Shown here: in pieces, positions 8,289 to 16,665 of the stretch | Layout: every line of letters begins with the position of its first letter | Numbering within the stretch: position 1 is the first letter of the stretch | Source: Nitratireductor aquimarinus | GTDB lineage: Bacteria; Pseudomonadota; Alphaproteobacteria; Rhizobiales; Rhizobiaceae | NCBI RefSeq assembly: GCF_046773475.1 | Contig: NZ_CP177240.1 | Coordinates: forward strand, 124,001 to 188,000 | Length of the DNA stretch: 64,000 nucleotides | Reading direction: 5' to 3' | Translations under genes and position numbers: made by a program | Notes under the pieces: model-generated | The model's database searches: none | What the model was told of the DNA's origin: nothing | The model's input: only the letters and a program-made list of their open reading frames with translations

Positions 8289-8977
8289 GCACTTTCGACC
8301 TTGTGATTTTTGACTGCGACGGCGTTCTGATCGACAGCGAGCCGCTGGCGAGCCGTACACTTGCCCGCGCCATGACCACTGCGGGCATGCCCATCTCGTC
8401 GCAACAGGCGCTGGTGGATTTCACCGGCAAAAGCCTTGGCGACATTCGCCAGACATTGCTCGAACGCGGGCTCGAGGATTTCGAAGGCCTGCACCGGGAC
8501 TGGCAGGCGGAGCTTTTCGGCAGTTTCGCCTCCGATCTGCGCCCGATGGCGGGCATTGAGGATCTGCTGGACCGTCTGGATGCGCCGATCTGCGTGGCCT
8601 CAAACTCCGGGCATGAGCGGCTGCGGGCAAGCCTTGGCCTGACGCCGCTCTGGCAGCGCTTCGCGCCTCGGGTTTTCAGCGCTGATGATGTGCCCCGGCC
8701 GAAGCCTGCGCCGGATCTGGTGCAACATTGTCTGGAGCGTTGCGGCGCGCGGCCGGAACGCAGCGTCATGATCGATGACAGCGCACATGGCATTGCCGCC
8801 GCCCGCGCCGCCGGTGTGCTGCCGATCGGGTTTGTCGATCCCGCCGACATTCGCCCCGATCGCGCCGAGCGGCTGGCGGAGGCCGGTGCGCACCACATCG
8901 TGACCGGGGCAGGTGCACTTTCGGCGCTGCTCGATCCGATGATCATCGCTGAAAGAAAGGTGGCGAGCCTCGCCTGA
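8285..8977 (+). CDS. HAD-superfamily phosphatase
   Basis: A 230-residue cytoplasmic HAD hydrolase of the phosphoglycolate/beta-phosphoglucomutase-like subfamily. Motif I is FDCDGVLIDSE at residues 8-18 (nucleophile and acid Asp), followed by a helical cap; motif II is VASNSG, motif III is the Lys in RPKPAPD, and motif IV is MIDDSAHGIAAARAAG. It removes phosphate from a small metabolite. At the end of the ugp operon a glycerol-phosphate or sugar-phosphate substrate is plausible but cannot be read from the sequence. It starts inside the stop of the phoD-like gene (ATGA) and is convergent with the DeoR gene two bases later. Confidence 0.88.
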   Translation: MSTFDLVIFDCDGVLIDSEPLASRTLARAMTTAGMPISSQQALVDFTGKSLGDIRQTLLERGLEDFEGLHRDWQAELFGSFASDLRPMAGIEDLLDRLDAPICVASNSGHERLRASLGLTPLWQRFAPRVFSADDVPRPKPAPDLVQHCLERCGARPERSVMIDDSAHGIAAARAAGVLPIGFVDPADIRPDRAERLAEAGAHHIVTGAGALSALLDPMIIAERKVASLA

Positions 8978-8979
8978 TC

Positions 8980-9696
8980 CTAATCGCTGTCCGGCTTGCC
9001 GATCCAGAGTTCGAACTCGTCCAGCTGAGCGAATGTGGCGGGGCGCAGCTTGCCCCATTTGGAGGCGTCAGAGACGAGGAAACGCTTTTGGGAGCGCGCC
9101 ATGGCGGCGCGCTTCACGGCCACTTCGTGGAAGTGAAAACAGGTCACGCCTTCGTTTTCATGAATGCCGGCGGCTGAGAAGAAACCTTTGGTGATGTTGA
9201 TTTCCTGAAGCATCTTGAGCGCCGTATCGGAGCTGAAACTGCCGCTTTCCGGATGATAGAGACCGGCGAGCAGAACCAGTTTCACCCCATCCAGCCGTGA
9301 CACGATCTCGGCGATGTTCAGAGCCTGCGTGACGACGGTGATGTTTGCGTTCTGGGGCACATTGGCCGCCAGATGCTGAAGCGTGGAGCCGCAGTCGATG
9401 AAGATAGTGTCTTCGGGTGCGACCATGGCCACCGCCTGTCGCGCAACGAGGGTCTTGGCCTGTGTGTTGGTGCCCTGCGCGTGGGAGAGCGAATAGCGCT
9501 CGCCCTTTTCGCTGGCGGACATGATGTAGCCGCCCAGGCACAGAATGCCGTTTTCGCCGTCACCCAGGTCGCGGCGAATGGTTATCTCGGATGTGTTCAG
9601 CTTCTGCGCCGCTTCGGCGATGTGCAGAATGGCGCCTGACGCGCAGAGCTTCCTGAGTGCCTCAATCCGCGCTGCCCGTCCTGATGGTCTCGCCAC
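8980..9696 (-). CDS. DeoR-family transcriptional repressor of the sugar operon
   Basis: A DeoR-family regulator of about 238 residues. I chose the GTG at 9696 because GGAG lies 7 bases upstream; a TTG at 9708 is in frame but has no ribosome site. The N-terminal winged helix (ILHIAEAAQKLNTSEITIRRDL) is followed by the DeoR sensor domain with the usual IFIDCGSTLQHLA, VVTQALNIA and a C-terminal SDASKWG. DeoR proteins are repressors released by a phosphorylated sugar. It is divergent from the ABC-sugar operon starting at 9922, which ends in a kinase gene that would make such an effector. A cluster of palindromes lies between the two genes. Confidence 0.9.
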   Translation of the reverse strand: MARPSGRAARIEALRKLCASGAILHIAEAAQKLNTSEITIRRDLGDGENGILCLGGYIMSASEKGERYSLSHAQGTNTQAKTLVARQAVAMVAPEDTIFIDCGSTLQHLAANVPQNANITVVTQALNIAEIVSRLDGVKLVLLAGLYHPESGSFSSDTALKMLQEINITKGFFSAAGIHENEGVTCFHFHEVAVKRAAMARSQKRFLVSDASKWGKLRPATFAQLDEFELWIGKPDSD

Positions 9697-9798
9697 ATGA
9701 TTCTCCAAGCCAGTGAGGTTTCAACAATACTTCATGGCGCAAGTCGTTGTCCGCAAGTGTGATGAATGCATTTGCAAAGGGTTGCAGGTTTTGATTGG

Positions 9799-9857
9799 AT
9801 ATGATCATATTGAATGGAATTGATCAATATTAGCGCATAATATTGAGTTAATTCAAT
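9799..9857. promoter_or_regulatory. Palindrome cluster, probable DeoR operator region
   Basis: In an AT-rich 60-base stretch there are three symmetrical sites: ATATGATCATAT (9799-9810, perfect), ATTGATCAAT (9819-9828, perfect) and ATTGA/TCAAT arms at 9842-9846 and 9853-9857. All three contain a TGATC- or TTGA-type half-site, so they look like repeated binding sites of one regulator, most likely the divergent DeoR protein. Confidence 0.55.
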
Positions 9858-9921
9858 CATTTGCGTTCCCGCCACGCTGTCTCGTTCAGGGTTTCGGCGG
9901 AACCGAGGAGGAGGAAAACCA

Positions 9922-10968
9922 ATGAAATCTCTGCTGACCGCAGCTTCTTTAGCGCTCTCTTTGCTGGGGACATCCGCGCTGGCCGACCAGATTGTGGATA
10001 CGTCGAACCTCAATGAGGAGCTGATCGCAACGAAGGACGACAAGAAATACACCATCGCCACGGTCGTGAAGGTTGACGGCATCGCCTGGTTCGACCGCAT
10101 GCGTGACGGTGTCGAGCAGTTCAAGGGCGATACGGGCCATGACGTCTGGATGGTCGGCCCGAGCCAGGCTGACGCGGCCGCGCAGGTGCAGCTCATCGAG
10201 AACCTGATCGCACAGGGCGTTGACGCAATCGCCGTTGTGCCGTTCTCCGTTGAGGCGGTGGAGCCGGTGCTGAAGAAGGCGCGCGATCGCGGCATTGTGG
10301 TGATCTCGCACGAGGCGTCCAACCTGCAGAACACCGATTACGACCTCGAAGCCTTCGACAACCTCGCCTATGGCGCCAACCTGATGAAAGAGCTTGGCAA
10401 GTACACGGGCGGGAAGGGCAAATACGTCACGACCGTCGGCTCGCTGACCTCCAAGAGCCAGATGGAATGGGTCGACGGCGCTGTTGCCTACCAGAAAGAG
10501 CATTTCCCGGACATGGAAATGGTCGGCGACCGTCTCGAGACCTATGACGATGCGGCCACCGACTACACCAAGCTGAAAGAGGCAATGACCACCTATCCCG
10601 ACATCACGGGCATTCTCGGCGCGCCGATGCCGACGTCTGCCGGTGCAGGGCGCCTGATCGCCGAAGGTGGTCTCAAGGACAAGGTGTTCTTTGCCGGTAC
10701 GGGCCTGCCTTCGGTGGCTGGCGAGTATCTCGGCAATGGCGACATCCAGTACATCCAGTTCTGGGATCCGGCCGTTGCCGGCTACGCCATGAACATGCTG
10801 GCCGTTGCTGCCCTTGAGGGCAAGGGCGACCAGATCAAGTCGGGTCTGAACCTCGGTCTGACGGGCTACGAGTCCCTCACGACGCCGGATGAGGCGAACC
10901 CGAACCTGCTTTATGGCGCAGGCTGGGTCGGCGTTACGGCTGAAAACATGGACAAGTACGACTTCTGA
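9922..10968 (+). CDS. Sugar ABC transporter substrate-binding protein (RbsB/LsrB-like)
   Basis: A 348-residue periplasmic protein with a Sec signal (cut after ALA at residue 21) and the two-lobed Peripla_BP_4 fold. It shows the family landmarks GVEQFKGDTG, VQLIENLIAQGVDAIAVVPF, GIVVISHEA and, late, a segment with QFWDPAVAGYAMNMLA, which is most like the autoinducer-2/rhamnose-type branch of ribose-binding proteins. A strong ribosome site (GAGGAGGAGG) precedes the ATG. It is the first gene of an operon with ATPase, two permeases, a DUF4432 protein and a ribokinase-type kinase. A pentose or similar sugar or polyol is likely; the ligand cannot be fixed by eye. Confidence 0.92.
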   Translation: MKSLLTAASLALSLLGTSALADQIVDTSNLNEELIATKDDKKYTIATVVKVDGIAWFDRMRDGVEQFKGDTGHDVWMVGPSQADAAAQVQLIENLIAQGVDAIAVVPFSVEAVEPVLKKARDRGIVVISHEASNLQNTDYDLEAFDNLAYGANLMKELGKYTGGKGKYVTTVGSLTSKSQMEWVDGAVAYQKEHFPDMEMVGDRLETYDDAATDYTKLKEAMTTYPDITGILGAPMPTSAGAGRLIAEGGLKDKVFFAGTGLPSVAGEYLGNGDIQYIQFWDPAVAGYAMNMLAVAALEGKGDQIKSGLNLGLTGYESLTTPDEANPNLLYGAGWVGVTAENMDKYDF

Positions 10969-10980
10969 TTTCGTACGAAG

Positions 10981-11008
10981 CTGACGCGCGGTTCCGGGCG
11001 TCAGTTTT
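10981..11008 (+). terminator. Hairpin after the sugar-binding-protein gene
   Basis: A 7-bp stem CTGACGC/GCGTCAG around a 10-base loop is followed directly by TTTT. It lies 12 bases after the stop of the binding-protein gene and 60 bases before the ATPase gene, so it is a likely partial terminator setting a high ratio of binding protein to membrane complex. Confidence 0.65.
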
Positions 11009-11069
11009 CAACCGTGCCGGAGCCCGGGTTCTGACCCCCGGGCGACCATTTCAGCCTGCCGGGAAAATC

Positions 11070-12566
11070 ATGTCCGAATATCTGATCGAGCTGAAGAACA
11101 TCAGCAAGCGCTTCGGTGGCGTGCGCGCGCTGGACGGCGTCTCCATTTGCATCCGTCCCGGCGAAATCCACTGCCTTGCCGGCGAGAACGGCTCCGGCAA
11201 ATCCACCGTCATCAAGGTGATGTCGGGAATCTACACACCCGAAGAGGGTGAAATCCTGATCGATGGCACAGCAGTCTCGCGGCTTGACCCGATCATGGCC
11301 GTGCAGAAGGGGGTGCAGGTCATCTATCAGGACTTTTCCCTGTTCGGGAATTTGACCGTTGCCGAGAACCTGGCGCTCAACACCTATCTTCTGGAGGGGC
11401 GTTCCAGAATGGACTGGCCCCGCGCCCGCGAGATGGCGCGCGAGGTTCTGGCCCGCCTCGATGTCGAGATCGATATCGACGCCGAAGTCGAGACGCTGCC
11501 GACTTCGGGAAAGCAGATCGTCGCGATTGCGCGCGCGCTTCTTGCCCGCGCCCGGCTGATCGTCATGGACGAGCCGACCACGGCGCTCACCGGCCATGAG
11601 GTCGATGCGCTGTTCGGCATTGTTCGCGATCTCCAGAAACAGGGCATCGCGGTTCTCTTCGTCAGCCACAAGATGCGCGAGATGCTGGAAATTTCGGAGC
11701 GCCTGACCGTGTTCCGGAACGGCAAAAAGGTGGCTGAAGGCGCGATGAGCGAATTCGACGAACCGGCCATCACCCGCGCCATGACGGGCCTTGAACTGGA
11801 CGACGAGCCCTATGAGCCCGAAATCCCCGCCGACGCGGCGCCCGCGCTGGAGGTTGAGGGGCTCACTGTTTCCGGAAGCGTCGATGATGTGAGCCTGACG
11901 CTGCGGCCAGGAGAGATTGTCGGCATTTCCGGCCTGATCGGTTCCGGCCGAACCGAACTGGCGCGGGCGCTGTTTGGAATGGAAAACGCCAGTGCCAGAC
12001 GGTTTCGCGTTGCGGGAAAGGATGTTCTTCCCCGCTCGGTGCAGGAGGCGATCAGCCTTGGCATCGCCTATGTGCCGGAAGACCGGCTGAGCGAGGGCCT
12101 TTTCCTGACGCAATCCATCGAGCGCAACATGGTTGTGAGCATTCTGGACCGTCTGCGGCGTGGCCTCTTTCTCGACCGTGATGCGATGCGCGGGAAGACG
12201 GAAGAGATGTTCGCGGCCATGCAGATTGCGGCCCCGTCGCCCGAAACGGCGGTGGGCAATCTGTCGGGCGGCAATGCGCAGCGCGTCATGCTGGGGCGCT
12301 GGCTCCTGACCGGCGCGAAGGTGCTGATCCTCAACGGTCCGACGGTGGGCGTCGACGTAGGCTCCAAGGCCAAGATCCACCACATCATTCGCGATCTGGC
12401 GCGCGAGGAAGGCGTTGCCGTCCTGATGATTTCGGATGACGTGCCGGAGCTGACCGGCAACTGCAATCGCATTCATGTCATGCATGAGGGGCGTTTTGTC
12501 GGCGCGTTCTCTGGCGCGGAGATGACCGAAGACGCCATCAATGACAGCCTCAAGGCACTCAAGTAA
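11070..12566 (+). CDS. Sugar ABC transporter ATPase with two nucleotide-binding domains (RbsA-like)
   Basis: A 498-residue protein made of two fused ABC domains, the layout of RbsA, MglA and XylG. Domain 1 has Walker A GENGSGKST at residues 38-46 and Walker B LIVMDEPTTAL, but its signature is altered (LPTSGKQ instead of LSxGxQ). Domain 2 has the degenerate Walker A usual in this family (GLIGSGRTEL), a good signature LSGGNAQRVMLG, and an unusual Walker B that reads ILNGPT where the family has ILDEPT: Asn422 and Gly423 replace the Asp and the catalytic Glu. So each domain has one weakened element, and the second is probably unable to hydrolyse ATP. It powers uptake through the two permeases that follow. 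Confidence 0.92.
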   Translation: MSEYLIELKNISKRFGGVRALDGVSICIRPGEIHCLAGENGSGKSTVIKVMSGIYTPEEGEILIDGTAVSRLDPIMAVQKGVQVIYQDFSLFGNLTVAENLALNTYLLEGRSRMDWPRAREMAREVLARLDVEIDIDAEVETLPTSGKQIVAIARALLARARLIVMDEPTTALTGHEVDALFGIVRDLQKQGIAVLFVSHKMREMLEISERLTVFRNGKKVAEGAMSEFDEPAITRAMTGLELDDEPYEPEIPADAAPALEVEGLTVSGSVDDVSLTLRPGEIVGISGLIGSGRTELARALFGMENASARRFRVAGKDVLPRSVQEAISLGIAYVPEDRLSEGLFLTQSIERNMVVSILDRLRRGLFLDRDAMRGKTEEMFAAMQIAAPSPETAVGNLSGGNAQRVMLGRWLLTGAKVLILNGPTVGVDVGSKAKIHHIIRDLAREEGVAVLMISDDVPELTGNCNRIHVMHEGRFVGAFSGAEMTEDAINDSLKALK

Positions 12567-12572
12567 GGCGGT

Positions 12573-13553
12573 ATGATGAAAAGGTTCCAATCCACGGAGG
12601 CCGTGATTGCCCTCGTCCTGCTGGCGGTGATGGTGCTGATCGGCTTGATCAATCCGGCTTTCTGGGGCGTCGCCAATCTGTTCAGCCTGGCGAAGGCCAA
12701 TGTGGTCATCGGCATCATGGCGCTCGGCGTGCTGCTGATCATGATATCCGGCGGCATCGACGTTTCGTTCCCGGCGATCTCGGCGGCGGCCCTCTACATC
12801 ACGGTGCGCACCATGGTCGCGCTCGATTATGACGGCGTTCTGCTGCCATTCATCGCGGCGTCAGTGATCGGTGTGTTGCTCGGCGCGTTCAACGCCTTCA
12901 TCATCGACCGGTTCAAGATGATCCCGCTGATCGTCACGCTGGGCACTGCCTCCATCATTCGCGGGCTGGTGCTGGGCCTGCTCGGCACCTCCATCGTGAA
13001 CATCAACAAGATGCCCGATGCGCTGATCGAATTCGGCAAGCAGGATCTGACGACCGTAACCGCGCAGAACGGGGCGACGGTCGGGCTGACGGCAATGATC
13101 CTGGTCTATCTGGCGATTGCGCTGGTGATCCACATCATCCTTCGTCACACCATGACCGGCCGTTCTGTCTACGCCTATGGCGGTGATCCGGAATCGGCGC
13201 GGCGCGCCGGCGTCAACACGCGGCGCACCATCTTCTTCGTCTATTGCACGGCGGGCCTTCTGGCGGGCTTTGCGGGCCTCTTGCACAGCTCGATGATCTG
13301 GCAGGCCAACCCGCGCGACTTCATGGGGCTGGAGCTTGATGTGATCGCGGCCGTGGTGCTTGGCGGCGCGTCGATCTTCGGCGGGCGCGGTTCCGTGCTC
13401 GGCACGATGATCGGCGTGTTCACGCTCGTCATGGTCAAGAACTCGCTGATCCTGATGAAAGTGGACACCACCTGGCAGCGTGTCGTCGTCGGCATGATCA
13501 TCATCGCAGCGACCGCCATCACCGCATGGCGCGACCGGAAGAAACTGGCTTGA
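12573..13553 (+). CDS. Sugar ABC transporter permease 1 (RbsC-like)
   Basis: A 326-residue inner-membrane protein with about eight to ten spans and the BPD_transp_2 pattern of the ribose/xylose family: LGVLLIMISGGIDVSFPAIS near residues 50-70, and late GLELDVIAAVVLGGASIFGG with the GxGS loop (GRGSVLGTMIG). It begins seven bases after the ATPase gene and is followed by a second, related permease, so the channel is probably a heterodimer rather than the usual RbsC homodimer. Confidence 0.9.
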   Translation: MMKRFQSTEAVIALVLLAVMVLIGLINPAFWGVANLFSLAKANVVIGIMALGVLLIMISGGIDVSFPAISAAALYITVRTMVALDYDGVLLPFIAASVIGVLLGAFNAFIIDRFKMIPLIVTLGTASIIRGLVLGLLGTSIVNINKMPDALIEFGKQDLTTVTAQNGATVGLTAMILVYLAIALVIHIILRHTMTGRSVYAYGGDPESARRAGVNTRRTIFFVYCTAGLLAGFAGLLHSSMIWQANPRDFMGLELDVIAAVVLGGASIFGGRGSVLGTMIGVFTLVMVKNSLILMKVDTTWQRVVVGMIIIAATAITAWRDRKKLA

Positions 13554-13564
13554 GGGGAGACGAC

Positions 13565-14575
13565 ATGACTGCCAAAGCCGAAGAGAAGAGCCTGGTTCAA
13601 CGGCTCCTTGGGAATGACGCTTCCATCGCGCAGCTGGCCGTGATCACGGTGGTGATCTTCGTGCTGATGGCCGGGCTCAACCCGGACAAGTTCCTGCGCT
13701 ACTACAATTTCGAGTCCATCACCTACATCATGCCCGAGCTGGGCATTCTGTGCATTGCCATGATGGTGGCCATGCTGACGGGCGGCATCGATCTGTCCAT
13801 CGTCGCCATCGCCAATCTGGCTGCGATCACGGCAGGGGTGTATTTCCGCCATCCCGTTGTCGCCGAGGCGCTTGCGGCGGGCGGCGTCGGTCTTGTGCTC
13901 CACACGGCGATGGGCGTGATCATCGCGCTTCTGGTGGGGCTCGCGGCGGGGCTGGTCAATGGCGTCCTGATCGCGCGACTGCGCATCATTCCCATTCTGG
14001 CGACGCTCGGCACCGGGCAGGTGTTTGCGGGCCTCGCGCTCGTTCTGACCGGCGGTCCGGCCATTGTCGGCTTCCCGCAGACCTGGAACTGGATCGGCAC
14101 CGGCAAACTGCTTGGTGTGGCGACGCCGTTCTGGATCCTGATCGTCGTGGCGTCCGTGGTGGCCATTCTCTTGCGCCGCACGCATCTGGGCGTGAACCTG
14201 ATGCTGATCGGCACCAATGCGCGCGCCGCCGTTTTTGCGGGCATCCGCAGCTCCCGCATGATCCTCTACAGCTACGCGTTGACCGGGCTCATGGCGGCGA
14301 TTGCGGGCATTCTGCTCTCGGGCCGCACCAACTCGGCCAAGGCGGATTTCGGTGCGTCTTATCTGTTGCAGGCCGTTCTGATCGCAGTGCTTGGCGGCAC
14401 GAACCCAGCCGGCGGCAAGGGGCGTGTTCTCGGGGTGCTTCTGGCGCTGGTGGCGCTCATGTTCCTCTCGTCCGGCATGCAGATGATGCGCGCCTCCAAC
14501 TTCCTGATCGATGCGATGTGGGGCGGCTTCCTGGTTCTGGTGATTGCAATCAACTATCTGAGGTCGTCGAAATGA
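13565..14575 (+). CDS. Sugar ABC transporter permease 2 (RbsC-like)
   Basis: A 336-residue permease related to the preceding one. The ATG at 13565 is chosen over an upstream in-frame start because GAGGGGAGA lies just before it. It carries the same family marks: a segment with AMMVAMLTGGIDLSIVAIA around residues 65-85 and AVLIAVLGGTNPAGGKGRVLG near the C-terminus. It overlaps the DUF4432 gene by ATGA. Confidence 0.9.
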   Translation: MTAKAEEKSLVQRLLGNDASIAQLAVITVVIFVLMAGLNPDKFLRYYNFESITYIMPELGILCIAMMVAMLTGGIDLSIVAIANLAAITAGVYFRHPVVAEALAAGGVGLVLHTAMGVIIALLVGLAAGLVNGVLIARLRIIPILATLGTGQVFAGLALVLTGGPAIVGFPQTWNWIGTGKLLGVATPFWILIVVASVVAILLRRTHLGVNLMLIGTNARAAVFAGIRSSRMILYSYALTGLMAAIAGILLSGRTNSAKADFGASYLLQAVLIAVLGGTNPAGGKGRVLGVLLALVALMFLSSGMQMMRASNFLIDAMWGGFLVLVIAINYLRSSK

Positions 14576-15678
14576 GCGCTCGTGACAGCGATACCGTCTT
14601 CAACCTTTCGCCCGAAATGTTCCCTGCACGCGGCGAGCTTGTGCTGGCCACGGGCGACGGGTTCACCGTGACGGCGTTCCGCTATCCTTCATCCGTCGAG
14701 GGGCTGCGGATCGAGAACCGGCGCGGGCAGGTTACGGTTCTGCCCTATCTGGGACAGATGATCTGGGATGCGGTGTTCGACGGGCGCAGGCTCACCATGG
14801 GCAATGTGTTTCCCCATCCACGCAAGGGCGCGTCGATCATCGAGACCTATGGCGCTTTTGCTTACCATGCAGGCGTTCTGCGCAATGGCGCACCCGGACC
14901 GGAAGACGATCATCCCCTTCATGGCGAAATGCCGGTCGCCGGCATGGACAGCGCGCATCTGCGCTTCGGGCGCGATGATGCAGGCGCATTTGTCGAGCTG
15001 TGCAGCAAGACCGAATATGTGATGGGCTTCGGGCCGCATTACATCGCAAGACCGCGGGTTCGGCTGCCCGCGGACAGCGGGCTGATCGAGATCGAGATGG
15101 TCGTTGAGAACCTGTCGGCGCATCCGATGGAGCTCATGTACATGCTGCACGCGAATTTCGACTTCGTGGCGGGCGCGCAGATCCATCAACCGGCGGAATA
15201 TTCTCAGAAAGGCACGGTCGTTCGCAAGACCATCCCCGGTCATGTGACGCCTTCGCAGGCGTTTCTGGATCTTCTGGATGACCTTTCGGGAAACCCCGCG
15301 CGCATGCAGACGCTGGATGAGCCGGCGCTCTACAGCCCCGAGCAGGTGTTTTATGTGCGCGGGCTTGGAACGAATGCCGAAGGCAGCACGCGGCTGGTGA
15401 TGGCGCTTCCCGAGGGTGACGCCTGTTCCGTCAGCTACCGCCCGGAAGATCTGCCGCACTGTGTGCGCTGGATCCTGAACGATGGCGATGCGCAGGTCGC
15501 AGCCTTTGCGCTGCCCTCCACCTGCGAGCCGGAAGGTTACACCGCCGAGAAAGCCAAGGGGCATGTGCGCATTCTGCCGCCGGGCGAGACCGCGCGTTTC
15601 CCCGTGACGCTTGGATATCTGAGTGCGCAGGAAGCGCCCGCCGCAATTGCCGAAGTCAACCAGATGAGCAAGGACTGA
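14572..15678 (+). CDS. DUF4432 family protein, galactose-mutarotase-like
   Basis: A 368-residue soluble protein of the DUF4432 (aldose-1-epimerase-like) family. Visible landmarks are RRGQVTVLPYLGQMIWDAVF near the start, DDHPLHGEMP around residue 120 and ELMYMLHANFDF near residue 190, with His and acidic residues placed as in the mutarotase beta-sandwich. Such proteins interconvert or bind sugar anomers. It lies between the permeases and the kinase, overlapping the permease gene by ATGA and ending three bases before the kinase gene, so it probably prepares the imported sugar for phosphorylation. No activity of this family is firmly established to my knowledge. Confidence 0.8.
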   Translation: MSARDSDTVFNLSPEMFPARGELVLATGDGFTVTAFRYPSSVEGLRIENRRGQVTVLPYLGQMIWDAVFDGRRLTMGNVFPHPRKGASIIETYGAFAYHAGVLRNGAPGPEDDHPLHGEMPVAGMDSAHLRFGRDDAGAFVELCSKTEYVMGFGPHYIARPRVRLPADSGLIEIEMVVENLSAHPMELMYMLHANFDFVAGAQIHQPAEYSQKGTVVRKTIPGHVTPSQAFLDLLDDLSGNPARMQTLDEPALYSPEQVFYVRGLGTNAEGSTRLVMALPEGDACSVSYRPEDLPHCVRWILNDGDAQVAAFALPSTCEPEGYTAEKAKGHVRILPPGETARFPVTLGYLSAQEAPAAIAEVNQMSKD

Positions 15679-15681
15679 GCC

Positions 15682-16626
15682 ATGACGTCAAACAGCAGAA
15701 CCGGTCGCATTGTCGTTGTCGGCTCCAACATGGTCGATCTGATCACCTATGTCTCCCGCATGCCGGCGCCGGGCGAAACGCTGGAAGCGCCAAGCTTTGA
15801 GAGCGGGTGCGGGGGCAAGGGTGCAAACCAGGCTGTTGCGGCTGCGAAGCTCGGTTCGCAGGTGAGCATGGTCTCAAGGGTTGGCGATGATCTGTTCGGC
15901 GACAACACGCTCCGGAATTTCTCCGATCACGGGATCGATATCCGTCATGTCGCCAAGGTCGCCGGAAAGTCATCCGGCGTTGCCCCCATTTTTGTCGATG
16001 AAAGCGGTGAGAACTCCATTCTCATCGTGAAGGGTGCGAATGAAGACCTGCTCCCGGCCGACGTCGATGCCGCAGAAGATGTGCTGCGCGATGCGGACCT
16101 CATTCTGATGCAGCTGGAGATCCCGCTGGAGACGATCTACCACACGGTTCGCCGTGCGGCGGAATGGGGCGTGCCGACCATCCTGAACCCGGCGCCCGCG
16201 ACTTCGGCGCTGAGTGTTTCTGACCTCAAGAGCCTGAGCTTCCTTGTTCCAAACGAAAGCGAGCTTGCGCTTCTTTCAGGTATGCCCACAGATACCGAGG
16301 AAGAGATCATGGCGGCCGCGCGCAGCCTGATCGAGAAGGGCATTGGCACCGTCATCGTGACACTCGGCTCGCGTGGCGCGCGCCTTGTGACAGCGGACCG
16401 CTTCACGACCATCGAGCCTGTGAGCGTCACCCCGGTGGACACGACTGGCGCGGGCGACGCCTTTATCGGCTCTTTCGCGCATTTCTTTGCAGCAACGGGT
16501 GAGACCGAGACGGCGCTGAACCGCGCGGCCCGCTATGCAGCCTATTCCGTGGGTCGGCGCGGGACACAGAAGTCCTATGCATCGGCCGACGATTTTGACG
16601 CGTTCTGCGAAGCGCTTCCACAATAG
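15682..16626 (+). CDS. rbsK: PfkB-family sugar kinase, ribokinase-like
   Basis: A 314-residue kinase with the ribokinase pattern: N-terminal GSNMVDLITY, the sugar-binding signature ESGCGGKGANQAVAAAKLG, the middle NPAPAT and NESELALLSG segments, and the C-terminal PfkB signature DTTGAGDAFIGS with the catalytic Asp. It phosphorylates a pentose or related sugar at the terminal hydroxyl with ATP. Its product is a reasonable effector for the DeoR regulator at 8980. The true sugar is unknown, so the gene symbol is by similarity only. It is the last gene of the operon and is followed by a hairpin. Confidence 0.88.
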   Translation: MTSNSRTGRIVVVGSNMVDLITYVSRMPAPGETLEAPSFESGCGGKGANQAVAAAKLGSQVSMVSRVGDDLFGDNTLRNFSDHGIDIRHVAKVAGKSSGVAPIFVDESGENSILIVKGANEDLLPADVDAAEDVLRDADLILMQLEIPLETIYHTVRRAAEWGVPTILNPAPATSALSVSDLKSLSFLVPNESELALLSGMPTDTEEEIMAAARSLIEKGIGTVIVTLGSRGARLVTADRFTTIEPVSVTPVDTTGAGDAFIGSFAHFFAATGETETALNRAARYAAYSVGRRGTQKSYASADDFDAFCEALPQ

Positions 16627-16638
16627 TGCCTCTTTCGC

Positions 16639-16662
16639 AGTCGGGCAGATGACTGCCCGGCT
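16639..16662. terminator. Hairpin between convergent genes
   Basis: A 10-bp stem (AGTCGGGCAG/CTGCCCGGCT, one G-T pair) with the loop ATGA lies between the end of the kinase gene and the end of the DUF454 gene. There is no T run, but the position between two converging transcripts fits a bidirectional terminator. Confidence 0.55.
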
Positions 16663-16665
16663 GGC

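Noticed and set aside
6558..8360. Open frame of 600 codons on the minus strand opposite ugpQ and the phoD-like gene
   Set aside because: It is antisense to well-supported genes with full catalytic motifs; its own translation is Arg/His/Ala-rich with no domain. It is a GC-rich shadow frame.
11001..12590. Open frame of 529 codons on the minus strand opposite the sugar ATPase gene
   Set aside because: The plus strand has intact ABC motifs; the antisense product is low-complexity His/Arg/Asp-rich and has no recognisable fold.
13750..15678. Very long plus-strand frame that runs from inside permease 2 into the DUF4432 gene, suggesting a fusion
   Set aside because: The first half is the permease gene read out of frame (Arg/His-rich). 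The real DUF4432 gene starts at the ATG at 14572, with an ATGA overlap.
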